DNA of 64,000 nucleotides from Acidobacteriota bacterium (GTDB lineage: Bacteria > Acidobacteriota > Terriglobia > Acidiferrales > UBA7541). The position numbers and the translations under genes were made by a program. The stretch lies in the NCBI GenBank assembly GCA_003225315.1, contig QHZD01000017.1, positions 264,964 through 328,963 on the forward strand, read 5' to 3'. The notes beneath the pieces are model-generated. The model saw only the letters and a list, made by a program, of their open reading frames with translations, ran no database searches and was not told the origin of the DNA. Below are positions 32,216 to 41,271 of the stretch, in pieces; the stretch's first letter is position 1, and every line of letters starts with the position of its first letter.

Positions 32216-33520
32216 TCAGCGCAATTTGTTCAAGTCGATCTTGGGGTCCCACGCTTCGCGGGACTTCAGCGTTTCTTCCCAGCTGACCTCGCGTCCTGTA
32301 TACGCAGCCGTCCGCGCCATCATGCAGGAAAGCGCGGATTCCGCGCCTTTATCGGCTTGATTGTGGAAATTTCCGCTGGTAATGCTTTCCACAAACGCTT
32401 TTTTCTTTTCGCGGTCCGCAAATTCCAGGTTCGAGGTGAACTTCCCTGTTGCGGAAAACGCCTGCCCAGCGTCTTTCGCCGGAGTAGCTTCAGGCTGCCA
32501 CGGCTCGTCTCCCCAGATTCCGAGCGGCCCGGTGTAGGGAGACTGCGAAGTTCCTTTCGTGCCAAAAAAGCGCTCCGTCACTTCCCACCAGCCCTTGGCA
32601 AACTGCGTCGAACTGAAAGTAACGTCGACGCCATCTGGATAATGGAACAGCACGTCGTAGTTTCCAAAGACGTCGCCATCGATGGGACGCCCGGCGCGTC
32701 CGCCGCTTGCCGAAGCTTTCAGCGGATGGGCCTTCAACACCCAATTGCAAATATCAATCACGTGAATGTTTTGCTCCACGATGATGTCGCCGGAAAGAGC
32801 GCGGTCATACACCCAATTGCGGAGGCGGCGCTCGACGGGCGTAGCGTCCGGCCAAGCCGGACGGTCCAGGTATCCGGCAAAATAGTGCGATTCGCCGCAA
32901 ATGATTTTACCCAGCGCTCCGCCGTGAATGCGCTTCACCATTTCCACGAACGGAGGGCAGTCGCGAATCTGAAAGCCCACGTCCAGGCTCAGTTTCCCCT
33001 GGGCGCGTTTTCCGATTTCGATCACCTTCAATGCACCGTGCACATCCACGGCCACGGGCTTTTCGACATATACGTGTTTGCCTGCCGCGACGGCGGCCTC
33101 CAAATGCTGCGGGTGATAATACGGCGGAGTGGCGATGACGATGGCATCCACTTCCTTCGAAGCGGCGATCTCGTGAAATGCGTGCGGCCCCACAAAAAGC
33201 TGGGAAGCGTCCAACGCCGCATAGTTTTTGGCCTGTTGAATTTTGTTGAAGTTATCACGCGCTTTGTCGAGTTGGTCCTGGAACAAGTCGCCCAGCGCTA
33301 CGACGCGCGCTCCGCCGGTATCGATCATGTTGGTGGCATCTTCGGTGCCGCGGCCCCCACACCCGAGCAGCGCAACACGCACTGTAGAGTTCGCGGCCGT
33401 CCCGCGCACCAGCTCCGGCTTGAGGAGCAGCATCCCGGCGGTTGTTGCCGCAGCGCCGATGAATTTCCGGCGGTCGACCTTGGCTGAAAAACTCATTCCC
33501 TGTTTCGTGTTTTCTGGCAT
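32216..33520 (-). CDS. Tat-exported Gfo/Idh/MocA-family oxidoreductase
   Basis: A 434-residue protein. The twin-arginine signal is DRRKFIGAAATTAGMLLL. The NAD(P)-binding domain has VRVALLGCGGRGTEDATNMI, and the signature YVEKPVAVDVHGAL carries the conserved Lys. The long C-terminal substrate domain includes WPDATPVERRLRNWVYDRAL and FHYPDGVDVTFSSTQFAKG. Members oxidise or reduce sugars using tightly bound NAD(P). It sits between two TIM-barrel isomerases and downstream of a DUF1080 gene, an arrangement common in glycan-using Acidobacteria and Planctomycetes. GAGGAGC precedes the ATG. Confidence 0.92.
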   Translation of the reverse strand: MPENTKQGMSFSAKVDRRKFIGAAATTAGMLLLKPELVRGTAANSTVRVALLGCGGRGTEDATNMIDTGGARVVALGDLFQDQLDKARDNFNKIQQAKNYAALDASQLFVGPHAFHEIAASKEVDAIVIATPPYYHPQHLEAAVAAGKHVYVEKPVAVDVHGALKVIEIGKRAQGKLSLDVGFQIRDCPPFVEMVKRIHGGALGKIICGESHYFAGYLDRPAWPDATPVERRLRNWVYDRALSGDIIVEQNIHVIDICNWVLKAHPLKASASGGRAGRPIDGDVFGNYDVLFHYPDGVDVTFSSTQFAKGWWEVTERFFGTKGTSQSPYTGPLGIWGDEPWQPEATPAKDAGQAFSATGKFTSNLEFADREKKKAFVESITSGNFHNQADKGAESALSCMMARTAAYTGREVSWEETLKSREAWDPKIDLNKLR

Positions 33521-33568
33521 AGCTCCTCTGTCCTCCTCGCGATGCGCACTTCCCTTTTGTTGCGAAAA

Positions 33569-34546
33569 CTATCCGATCAACTTTTCGAGATAAGCCTTCG
33601 CGGCTCGCACGTCTTCGACTTGCTGCGGACCAGAAATTTCCCGCTCGATGGTGACCGCGCCGCGATAGTTTATCTCTTTCATCCGCGCGATGATCCGCGG
33701 AAAATCCACCTTACCTTTGCCAATGGGAACCTCCTCGCCCAGCTTCCGCGGGTTCGTGGGCCACAATCCGTCCTTGGCGTGAATCCCCTGCACGTACGGG
33801 GCGAGCAATTCGATGGCGTCCACCGGATTGGCTTTGCCATAGAGAATCAGGTTGGCGAGATCGAAATTCACGCCTTGATTGTCCAGCCCCACATCCTGAA
33901 TCGCGCGCACGAGCGTAATGGGCGTCTCCTGGCCGGTTTCGTAACGGAAATTCTGGCCGTTGCGCTTGCAGTAGGCCGCCACTTCGTGCATCGCAGTGAT
34001 AGTTTCCTTGTAAACCGGGTCATTCGGATTTTCAGGGATGAAGCCGCAGTGCGTTTGCACGGCATCGATGCCGCAGTGTTTGGCGAAGTCCGACGCTTTC
34101 TTGATGTGAGCGATGCGCAGTTCTCGCGTTTCGCGCGGCACTAATCCGATGGTCAGCGGGCCGTCGTAAAAGTCCCACACTTCCCGCCCGGGTCCGCCCA
34201 CAACGAGCGAAGTCGCCTCAACCTGGTATTTGTCGAGCGCTTGACGCAAGCGGCCCGCCAACACGGAATCGATTTCGTCCACGAATACCTGGCACGTCGG
34301 CAGGCCAAGATCGTGAACCTTGGAAATGGCATCGTTGGGATCTCTTCCGATGCCGAGAATCAGGCCAAGGCGCAACGGTTTCTTGCCTTCGTTACTTGTG
34401 ACCATCGGAGCGGACTGCGTTACGGTAAGATTCCTCGCGAGACTAGTAGAAACGTCATCCTTTAGTGCGGCGCCGATGGGGCTCAGCCCGGCCGCCAAAG
34501 CCGCAGTGGAAGTTTGAAGAAAGGTTCGACGATTCCGCTTAGTCAT
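33569..34546 (-). CDS. Tat-exported sugar phosphate isomerase/epimerase-like TIM barrel
   Basis: A 325-residue protein, second of two such barrels in the cluster. The signal is NRRTFLQTSTAALAAGLSPIG. The barrel has IDAVQTHCGFIPENPNDPVY, NFRYETGQETPITLVRAI with the metal-ligand Glu, GVNFDLANLILYG with Asp, QGIHAKDGLW with His and Asp, and PIGKGKVDFPRIIARMKEI. The final Glu is in GAVTIEREISG. It differs enough from its neighbour to act on another step. GAGG lies seven bases before the ATG; 48 bases separate it from the oxidoreductase gene. Confidence 0.9.
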   Translation of the reverse strand: MTKRNRRTFLQTSTAALAAGLSPIGAALKDDVSTSLARNLTVTQSAPMVTSNEGKKPLRLGLILGIGRDPNDAISKVHDLGLPTCQVFVDEIDSVLAGRLRQALDKYQVEATSLVVGGPGREVWDFYDGPLTIGLVPRETRELRIAHIKKASDFAKHCGIDAVQTHCGFIPENPNDPVYKETITAMHEVAAYCKRNGQNFRYETGQETPITLVRAIQDVGLDNQGVNFDLANLILYGKANPVDAIELLAPYVQGIHAKDGLWPTNPRKLGEEVPIGKGKVDFPRIIARMKEINYRGAVTIEREISGPQQVEDVRAAKAYLEKLIG

Positions 34547-34597
34547 GAATGTGCCTCAGGAGGGCGACTCCGGCATTGGCCAGGAAACCGATGCTCT

Positions 34598-35233
34598 CTA
34601 TTTCCCCTGAATGAAAATATCCTTCCACCGCATCCTCACGCCGCCGCCGGTGTGAATCTGCAAGCCAATCACGCCATCGGTGAATTTCGGCGCGTCGTCG
34701 ATGAAGTCCACGATCTTCACGCCATTGAGCTGCGTCACGATGTGATTTCCCTGCACGGATACTTCGAGGTCGTTCCATTCGCCCGGTTTCAGCGCCTGCT
34801 CGCCTTCCGGCGTGGGCATCTTCACCCAGCCGCGCCCACCGCTTTCGTAGAGTCCGCCGGTATGCTTGCCAACGCTGGGGTCCACTTCCACTTGCATCCC
34901 TTCGATGTCCGGGCCATGCTCGGGATTGATTCCCGTAATGCGCGAATGGAAAAAGACGCCGCTGTTGCCAGCGGCTTCGCCCTTGAACTTGAGGCGCAGG
35001 TTGAAATCGCGATAGGTCTTTTCGGTCGTCAGGTAGCCATATTTGTTGGCGGCGCTTTCGCACAGGATGGCGCTCTGCTCGACTACCCATTTTTCCGCGC
35101 CATTATTTTTCCAGCCTGTCAAATCCTTGCCGTTGAAAAGAGATACCCAAGCGTTTTCCGACTGCAAAGGACGGGCAACAAGCGCAGCTCCGAGCAACGC
35201 CGCTGATGCGAGAATCGCTCCCATTCTGCTCAC
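34598..35233 (-). CDS. DUF1080 (3-keto-disaccharide hydrolase type) secreted protein
   Basis: A 211-residue protein with a signal peptide (MGAILASAALLGAALVARP) and one concanavalin-like domain: WVSLFNGKDLTGWKNNG, YRDFNLRLKFKGEAAGNSGVFF, GMQVEVDPSVGKHTGGLYE, WNDLEVSVQGNHIVTQLNG and GVIGLQIHTGGGVRMRWKDI. This is DUF1080, a family that includes 3-keto-disaccharide and 3-keto-glycoside hydrolases. It starts at GTG with GGAGG seven bases upstream. It is first in the four-gene leftward cluster, so the set likely oxidises a glycoside at C3, cleaves it and isomerises the product. Confidence 0.9.
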   Translation of the reverse strand: MSRMGAILASAALLGAALVARPLQSENAWVSLFNGKDLTGWKNNGAEKWVVEQSAILCESAANKYGYLTTEKTYRDFNLRLKFKGEAAGNSGVFFHSRITGINPEHGPDIEGMQVEVDPSVGKHTGGLYESGGRGWVKMPTPEGEQALKPGEWNDLEVSVQGNHIVTQLNGVKIVDFIDDAPKFTDGVIGLQIHTGGGVRMRWKDIFIQGK

Positions 35234-35341
35234 AGTAAGACCTCCACGTCCGCTTGGGTGAGAATCAGAGGGCTTGGTCGAAAGAAACTTACCACAAATT
35301 CGGTGGAGACCGAGTTTGCTTCCTTCCTGTCGTTGGCGGTC

Positions 35342-36841
35342 TCAGCGACCGCGTGGCTTCAACCCCATTCGCCCGTTGATTTCTCCTGCTTCGAGGTCGC
35401 GAATGCAAAGTTTCGTCAAATCTTTCGCATCGCACTGATAAATCTGCTTCAAAGGAAGGTCCGTGTCATCTACTTCGTACTCCCCCGACGCCATGTCTTC
35501 CGCATCATCCGTCGAGGAAGTGACGACCGGGCTTCCCTTTCGAACGCGCACGCGGAATTCCTGCGAGGCCGGCTCATAATTCGCGTAGCTGAAACAATGG
35601 CCGATGCAGGCGCGCTCGACCGAATGCCCAATAAATGAAATCCGTGACTCCACTGGAGCCTGCACCGTCACGATCACGCGCGTCCCCGGAGGCAAATTGC
35701 TTACCAACTTTTCTGCATTCGCTTCCAGGCGGTTCAACCAGCCCGTGTCCTGGTACAGAAACGCAAAGAAAACGATCGCGCAGATGCCGAAGCCGGCGAG
35801 ATGCCACCGCCTCGGCTTCAGGCACCCAAGAAAGCAAAGGCCGAGAATCGCAGAAATAGTGGTAAGCCTTGAACCGATTACACCAATCCAGCCGCCGTAA
35901 ATGGAAGGCCGCAGGTTTTCAGGGAGCAGCGCCGTCCCGCAAAACGTCACCGCGTACAATTCAAAGGGCAATTCGAATGGTTTCCAAGAAGAGCTTTCGG
36001 GGCGCCGCGCATAGAAATCCAGCACCACACAAATCAAGCCGAACAAAAACGCAGCTCCCGCGAGAAAGAAATAGCGCTTTCCGTACAGCGCAAGTTGATC
36101 TGCGCCGTTGTAAAAATAAAACGGCCCGCGATCCCAATCGGCAAAGAGTGTCGGCCGATGCGACGTATACCAATAAACCGCGGCGAACGCACACGTCGCT
36201 ACTGCAGGCAGTACCAATTTCCACCAGCCCGTTAATTTCCCTCTGACCTTGCTATACGCGAGCGTGCAGACCAGCCATAGAAAACCGATGGGGTGAGCGA
36301 GCAGCGTCAGTACAGCGAAGGGGATTACCGCCATCCACTCGAATCGGCGCGTTCGCCAGACAACCGCGAGCCCGAAGCAGGCCAGTCCGAGCGACAAATA
36401 ATAGTTCATAAAGCCCATGCTGAAGGAATAGCCGTAGGCCAGCATGGCGATGCACGGGACGAGGAACCACGGCGGGCGTTCCGTAACCGTTCGAATGAAT
36501 ACGAAGACTCCCCAGAAAACAATCAGCACGCAGGCGGAAACAACGATTTTCTCGGCTGCCGCAAGCCCGAATAAATTCGCAACTCGCAGCAGCGTGACGT
36601 CGAATAAAATATTGTTCCACTGCCTAGCGATGTACAGTCCAGGCGCTTGTCCTTTTTCAATCAGTTGCGCCAGCCACGCATTGTATACGTGGCTCGCCAA
36701 ATCCCCCGCCTCGATGCGCCGGTGCCACCAACATGGAACAACCAGCAGCGCGGAAATCGCGAACCCCGCAATAATCTGCGGCCTGAAACGCCCCCAGATC
36801 GCGGAGAATAAGCTTTCGCCCTCGATGAGTTCCTCAGCCAA
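35342..36841 (-). CDS. Polytopic membrane protein, GT-C glycosyltransferase-like
   Basis: A 499-residue protein with about ten membrane helices up to residue 370 and a soluble C-terminal part. The first loop AGDLASHVYNAWLAQLIEKG, with Asp and His just after helix 1, resembles the catalytic loop of GT-C glycosyltransferases and related EpsG/PMT proteins. YGYSFSMGFMNYYLSLGLAC and LLAHPIGFLW are typical helix patterns. The periplasmic tail has Cys residues (ACIGHC, YQCDAKDLTKLCIRDLEAG). It could transfer a sugar from a lipid carrier, but this rests on layout only. It is separated by 100 bases from the DUF1080 gene. Confidence 0.7.
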   Translation of the reverse strand: MAEELIEGESLFSAIWGRFRPQIIAGFAISALLVVPCWWHRRIEAGDLASHVYNAWLAQLIEKGQAPGLYIARQWNNILFDVTLLRVANLFGLAAAEKIVVSACVLIVFWGVFVFIRTVTERPPWFLVPCIAMLAYGYSFSMGFMNYYLSLGLACFGLAVVWRTRRFEWMAVIPFAVLTLLAHPIGFLWLVCTLAYSKVRGKLTGWWKLVLPAVATCAFAAVYWYTSHRPTLFADWDRGPFYFYNGADQLALYGKRYFFLAGAAFLFGLICVVLDFYARRPESSSWKPFELPFELYAVTFCGTALLPENLRPSIYGGWIGVIGSRLTTISAILGLCFLGCLKPRRWHLAGFGICAIVFFAFLYQDTGWLNRLEANAEKLVSNLPPGTRVIVTVQAPVESRISFIGHSVERACIGHCFSYANYEPASQEFRVRVRKGSPVVTSSTDDAEDMASGEYEVDDTDLPLKQIYQCDAKDLTKLCIRDLEAGEINGRMGLKPRGR

Positions 36842-37002
36842 AAGCAGACCCTCCTAACCGCACTACATCGCGCGGCATTCTACTATCTTCTGCGCGCGGC
36901 ACACGCACACAACCTGATTGCCCGCATGATCATGCGGAGAGACACACTGAGAGCGCTTGAAACTCGAATTCAAGAACTAAAGAAAGAGACTCAGGGGGAA
37001 CT

Positions 37003-37569
37003 TTACTTGGAAGCTTGGTTTTCGCCCAGACGCTTCAGGCGATCGCGCAAGCGCCGTTGCAGCGGCGTGGGCGTGTTGGGATTGAACGCCACCAGATACC
37101 ACAAGGGCTGGCTGCGGTCGTGGCTCAGCCACGTCAGAGTATTGGCGTCGGCGTTGGGATGCCGGGCGACATTTTCGCGAATCGCCCCGTACGGATGTTT
37201 CGCCAGCTTGTTCAGCGTCTTCGCATTGGCGCGGGGGTGCTCGCTAATCAGACGCAGGAGGTAATAATCTTCTTCCGGCGCCTGCTTCACCAGCTTTTCC
37301 AGCATTTCCGGTTTGGCGTCGGAGCTCAGCACAAGCCCAATTTTTTCGTCCCACGCCGTATTGATGTGGTTCAAATCGCGGGTCCGCGCATGAATTAATT
37401 CTTCGAGAATGCGCCGCTCCTGCTGCATCCGGGCGATCGGAAGATCCGTGCCCTCGAGGGAATCGAGTACGCGAAGAAGGTGCTGCCTCTCGCCAAAAAC
37501 AATCTGAGAGGTGCGCGTGTTTGCGCCCTTTTCCTTCTCCTTATGCTGAACCAGGTCGGAACGTCGCAT
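37003..37569 (-). CDS. Variant leucine-rich repeat (LRV-like) protein
   Basis: A 188-residue soluble helical-repeat protein. From residue about 80 it carries units such as PEMLEKLVKQAPEEDYYLLR, LISEHPRANAKTLNKLAKHP, ENVARHPNADANTLTWLSHD and LVAFNPNTPTPLQRRLRD, the two-helix pattern of variant leucine-rich repeats (H-P-N-x-x-x-x-x-L). These act as protein-binding scaffolds. The N-terminal 70 residues are basic and helical. There is no signal peptide. The partner is unknown, and the start is taken at the first ATG. Confidence 0.78.
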   Translation of the reverse strand: MRRSDLVQHKEKEKGANTRTSQIVFGERQHLLRVLDSLEGTDLPIARMQQERRILEELIHARTRDLNHINTAWDEKIGLVLSSDAKPEMLEKLVKQAPEEDYYLLRLISEHPRANAKTLNKLAKHPYGAIRENVARHPNADANTLTWLSHDRSQPLWYLVAFNPNTPTPLQRRLRDRLKRLGENQASK

Positions 37570-37804
37570 TTTCTTGGTTGCTCCGGCCCAATCCCTTCAC
37601 GAGCTCGTTGAGGAAGTGGGCGTATACCGCCGCATTCAAAATCACGCCACATGAAGGACTCAAATCACTTCTTTGCGGCTTCACGAATTATGTTCCGGGT
37701 GCGCGATGCGGTAAAGTTTGGAGCGAGCCGGGTGTGCCCGAAAATGCAACTCCGGTCCCGCGTTTCGCGGCGTTCGTCTGGCTGGTCAACGAGGGTAGGA
37801 AACG

Positions 37805-38074
37805 ATGTCGGCATTCGAAGAGCACAAAGATGAACTGGAAAAGTTCGAGCAGATGTTTGGCCGTGAGCGCGGCCGGCTGGCGGTGTCACTCGACCGCTTG
37901 ACCAATGCGCTGGTGCTGGTGGGCCAGCATGGAGTCTACTGCACCAGCCAGCGCAATCCGACGGTGCCGGCGATGGACCTGCGCATCATCAATCAAGAGC
38001 TAGTGCACGCCAAGGAGTTGGTCCAATCAGTGATGGAAGACATGCGCCAGTCAAAGCAGAAACCCCAGAATTAA
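37805..38074 (+). CDS. Small helical hypothetical protein
   Basis: An 89-residue soluble protein of two long helices (DELEKFEQMFGRERGRLAV, then INQELVHAKELVQSVMEDMR) around a short CTSQRNPTVPAMD linker. It is probably a coiled-coil dimer. No family is recognised. AGGA precedes the ATG by four bases. It ends 10 bases before the convergent metallo-beta-lactamase-fold gene, and its 5' side is a 235-base gap with nothing I can identify. Confidence 0.72.
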   Translation: MSAFEEHKDELEKFEQMFGRERGRLAVSLDRLTNALVLVGQHGVYCTSQRNPTVPAMDLRIINQELVHAKELVQSVMEDMRQSKQKPQN

Positions 38075-38084
38075 TCTCGCGTTC

Positions 38085-38918
38085 CTATTCCGGCTGCAAA
38101 AAGGGATTCAAATGGCGCTCGTTGCCAATGGTTGTGACCGGGCCGTGGCCCGGGTGAACGATGGTATCGTCCGGCAGGTGCATCAATTTTGTGCGGAGTG
38201 ACTCCATAATTTGCTCCATCGAGCCGCCCCACAGGTCGGTGCGTCCGATGCTGCCGGCAAAGAGCGTATCTCCGGAAAAAAGCTGAGGCGCGTGAGGCGC
38301 AGGTTGCTCGGGCTCGTCGGATGCCGTAGTTTCCTCAAAATCATCCCGAGGAACTGCTTTTTTCAAGAGATCCTCGATGGCGATTTCATCGCCGGCCTCA
38401 TCTTTGACGCTGATCTTCTTCGGCCCAGCGGCCGTGACTTTCCCTGCGTCATGCGGGAGATACAGCGAAACGCTGCCTGGCGTATGGCCCGGCGTATGAA
38501 TCACCTGGGCTTCAAACGGTCCCCAGCGAAGAACGTCGCCCTCTTTCAGCAATTGATCCACATCCGTGAGATCCGGCGGGTGAACGCCCATGAACGCGGC
38601 CTGCTCGTCCATCGCTTGATAGAGGGGCAAGTCGTCCCGATGCATCAGCACTGGGGCGCCCGTGTATTGATGAAGTCTGCTCAAGCCGCCGACATGATCG
38701 ATGTGCGCGTGCGTGCTGACGATAGCTTTCACAATCAGCCGGTGGCGTCCGATCAAGTCCAAGATGCGCGTGACTTCGTCACCCGGATCGACCACCAACG
38801 CTTCGCGAGTGGCGGGATCGCCAATGATCGAGCAATTGCACTGCAGCATCCCTACAGGGATGGTGATGTGAATCAGTCCGTCAGTAACGGCACTGAGTGC
38901 GCGTCGGCCGTCGCTCAT
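38085..38918 (-). CDS. Metallo-beta-lactamase-fold hydrolase, glyoxalase II-like
   Basis: A 277-residue protein. THAHIDHVGGL (residues about 68-78) is the T-H-x-H-x-D-H zinc motif; later ligands are His in IHTPGHTPGSVSLYL, Asp in LFSGDTLFAGSIGRTD and His in VHPGHGPVTTIGNE. The order and the GRTD motif fit glyoxalase II-like thioester hydrolases and persulfide dioxygenase relatives. About 50 extra acidic residues (KTAAGPKK-like basic start, then DEAGDEIAIEDLLKK and EETTASDEPEQPAPH) separate the His and Asp ligands, unusual for the family. It is cytoplasmic; the substrate is not resolved. Confidence 0.9.
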   Translation of the reverse strand: MSDGRRALSAVTDGLIHITIPVGMLQCNCSIIGDPATREALVVDPGDEVTRILDLIGRHRLIVKAIVSTHAHIDHVGGLSRLHQYTGAPVLMHRDDLPLYQAMDEQAAFMGVHPPDLTDVDQLLKEGDVLRWGPFEAQVIHTPGHTPGSVSLYLPHDAGKVTAAGPKKISVKDEAGDEIAIEDLLKKAVPRDDFEETTASDEPEQPAPHAPQLFSGDTLFAGSIGRTDLWGGSMEQIMESLRTKLMHLPDDTIVHPGHGPVTTIGNERHLNPFLQPE

Positions 38919-39023
38919 AGTCGGAAGTATATCACTGGAGGTGAAGCAGGATGCGGCACTGAGTTGGCAGCCCGATTTTCGACAAACTCTTTGCTAGACT
39001 AACCTTGGAGGGTTCGCGAACTC

Positions 39024-40103
39024 GTGGAAACGGCCGCGACAGGCACGGCGATGAACACTCCGCTTGCGGCAACGCACCTTGCTGCGGGCGCGAAGATGGG
39101 CGTTTGGTTCGGATGCGCGCTGCCGGACTACTTTGGGGACCCGGCTGCCGAGTATCGTTCCGCGCGGGAGACCGTGGCGCTGATCGACAAGAATTACCGA
39201 GCCTATCTCTCCTTCACAGGTCCTGACCGCGTGCGCTACTTGAACGCAATTCTGACGAATAACATCAAGGACCTCCCCGAAAACCACGGGGTTATTTCTC
39301 TGCTGCTGAATCCGCAGGGGCACATTCTCGCGGAGATTGAGACGTACGCGTTTGCCGACCGGCTCCTCAGTCAGTCGTACGCTATGATTCGCCAACAGCT
39401 CATCGAATGGCTCGATAAATACATCATCATGGATGACGTTACGCTCACCGATGAGACGCCGCGCTACGGCACGCTGGCACTGGAGGGCCCTAAGGCGGCG
39501 GCGATCGTCAAGGAGCTTTCTGGCACCGACCTCGCCAACTTTGACGAACTTTCCTGTCGCGACGGAGCTGTCGGTTCTATTCCCTGCCGGATTACGAGGC
39601 GTTCTCCGGGAGGAGTTCCCGGAGCGGAATTTTCCACGGCCAGCGAAAAGCTGGCTGAACTTTGGCAGGTTCTCTTAGATGCTGCTCGCTGGCACGGCGG
39701 CGGGCCAGCAGGCTACACCGCGGTCAGCGGGTTGCGATTGGCAATGGGAGCGCCGTGGTTCAGTTACGACTTCGGCGAGAAACAAATCCCCCACGAAGCC
39801 GGCTTGCAGGACAGCCACATCAGCTACACGAAAGGCTGCTACACCGGCCAGGAAATCGTGGAGCGCGTGCGCTCCCGCGGCCAGGTCAACCGCCAGCGCG
39901 TGCGCCTAAACTTTTCCGGCGATGTCGTGCCTGAAACGGGCATGGCGCTGACGTTGGACGGGAACGAAGTAGGCTACCTCACGCGCGCCGCAAGGACCTG
40001 GGACCCGCCGCGCATCCTCGGAATGGCGTACGTCCGCAAAGAAGCCGCCACGCCGGACACTGTGCTGCGATGGGCTGGTGGGACCGCGACGGTCATCAAG
40101 TAA
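39024..40103 (+). CDS. ygfZ: YgfZ/GcvT-like folate-binding protein
   Basis: A 359-residue member of the aminomethyltransferase-related family. The strict YgfZ signature KGCYTGQEIVERVRSRGQVN lies near residue 275. The N-terminal half has RAYLSFTGPDRVRYLNAILTN and SLLLNPQGHILAEIE. YgfZ uses tetrahydrofolate to help assemble or repair certain iron-sulfur clusters. The conserved Cys in the signature is present. The start is uncertain: GTG as given, or the ATG at 39051; neither has a well-spaced ribosome site. Confidence 0.9.
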   Translation: METAATGTAMNTPLAATHLAAGAKMGVWFGCALPDYFGDPAAEYRSARETVALIDKNYRAYLSFTGPDRVRYLNAILTNNIKDLPENHGVISLLLNPQGHILAEIETYAFADRLLSQSYAMIRQQLIEWLDKYIIMDDVTLTDETPRYGTLALEGPKAAAIVKELSGTDLANFDELSCRDGAVGSIPCRITRRSPGGVPGAEFSTASEKLAELWQVLLDAARWHGGGPAGYTAVSGLRLAMGAPWFSYDFGEKQIPHEAGLQDSHISYTKGCYTGQEIVERVRSRGQVNRQRVRLNFSGDVVPETGMALTLDGNEVGYLTRAARTWDPPRILGMAYVRKEAATPDTVLRWAGGTATVIK

Positions 40104-40147
40104 GGGTGAAAAACGAATCGTCACACTTGCGTTGTTTACTATCAGCC

Positions 40148-40714
40148 TTATCGGTGCCTGCGGCGCGAACTCCAAAGCTCCAGGCCGACGGCTCTGAGGA
40201 AGTCACGTCCCCAAATGCCGATTAATAGAGCGGCTCCGAAGAGGATCACAGCATCTATGCTAGCCAGGTCCCGCCGGGTCCAATAGACCCCCTCCTGGAC
40301 ATTCAGCCAAAGGGCAAACTCGTCGAGAGTGAGAGCAGAGCCCACACCGTAGAGCAAGGACATCAAACGGCTCGCCAAGAGGGACGACGAGCTGGCTCCC
40401 GTCCCCACCTCGATTAGCCAACAAAACCCAACCATGAGCAAGAGCAGTATCCCCCAAACAAGATGATGGATATGCGTCCCGCCGATATACACATAGTGAA
40501 ATGGACCAGCATTACGGTGAGCGGCGTAAGCCATTGCGCGCGCCACTGCAAACGTGACGAAGAATCCGATAGCCGCCAGGAGAAGCCGGCGCTTGGGCCG
40601 ATCACGGACATGTGCGTGAAAAAGTTCGCCCACTCTCGGATTGTGAAGAAGCAAAAGGACGGCGGCGATAGTCACGAGAATTGACAGACCGAGCAGCCAA
40701 GTCTTGGCCAGCAT
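40148..40714 (-). CDS. Integral membrane protein with GGTHIHH loop
   Basis: A 188-residue protein with five or six membrane helices. YVYIGGTHIHHLVWGI carries a tight His cluster between helices 2 and 3, and ALTLDEFALWLNVQEGVYW is a conserved-looking acidic loop. The His and Asp/Glu placement would allow metal or quinone binding. I recall similar uncharacterised membrane proteins in actinobacteria and acidobacteria but no function. It is downstream of the XRE-type gene on the same strand, separated by 110 bases. Confidence 0.75.
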   Translation of the reverse strand: MLAKTWLLGLSILVTIAAVLLLLHNPRVGELFHAHVRDRPKRRLLLAAIGFFVTFAVARAMAYAAHRNAGPFHYVYIGGTHIHHLVWGILLLLMVGFCWLIEVGTGASSSSLLASRLMSLLYGVGSALTLDEFALWLNVQEGVYWTRRDLASIDAVILFGAALLIGIWGRDFLRAVGLELWSSRRRHR

Positions 40715-40826
40715 GATCGAGTTTCTCCGCGTCTTGAACGGTTAGTTGAACGTAGGCCGAACCCGGGAAGTATATATTTCTAGGACGAGGAGTCCCATAG
40801 GAATACCGGCGTCGTAAGGATCGCAC

Positions 40827-41210
40827 TTAGGTTTTTGATTTCCGCCGGGCCAACTGGAAGGTCATGTGGAGGATGAGCTTGCGGTCCTCCTTGGAGAGAC
40901 GGCCGAGAAGCTGACGCAAGCGCTTCAAAAAGTCCGCCGACTCGCCATCGCTTCCCCATTCCACGCCGTCGGAGGAGAGGCCTTTTGGAAGCGTTGGGAC
41001 CTCGGGCGGCGTTTCTCCATCGTAAAAGAGCTGGTACATGGGAACTTCGAGAGCGCGGGCCATTTTTTCCAGCGTCTCGATGCTGGGGACCGTGTGGCCG
41101 TTCTCAACACGCGAGACGTAGCAGCGCAGCAGGCCAGTGCGCTTCTCGATATCACCCTGTGAGAGGTCTTTCTGTTCCCGGATAGCGCGTAGACGATCAG
41201 AGATAACCAT
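40827..41210 (-). CDS. XRE-family transcriptional regulator
   Basis: A 127-residue protein. Residues 5-62 form a Cro/C1-type helix-turn-helix (RLRAIREQKDLSQGDIEKRT, LLRCYVSRVENGHTVPSIET, LEKMARALEVPMYQLFYD). The C-terminal 60 residues are a helical tail (FLKRLRQLLGRLSKEDRKLI) probably for dimerisation. It is a common stand-alone regulator type in Acidobacteria. The 60 bases upstream are AT-rich, with TATCACATA-like elements that may be its own promoter or operator. Target genes are unknown. Confidence 0.92.
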   Translation of the reverse strand: MVISDRLRAIREQKDLSQGDIEKRTGLLRCYVSRVENGHTVPSIETLEKMARALEVPMYQLFYDGETPPEVPTLPKGLSSDGVEWGSDGESADFLKRLRQLLGRLSKEDRKLILHMTFQLARRKSKT

Positions 41211-41271
41211 AATGTACGCACTATATCACATATCTCATCGGTAGTTAAATAATTTAAACATTGCCGTGAGC

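Noticed and set aside
32357..33487. A 376-codon open frame antisense to the Gfo/Idh/MocA gene
   Set aside because: Shadow frame: composition is His/Arg-rich and the opposite strand encodes a clear family member.
36926..37264. Rightward 112-codon frame antisense to the repeat protein
   Set aside because: Shadow of the leftward variant leucine-rich-repeat gene.
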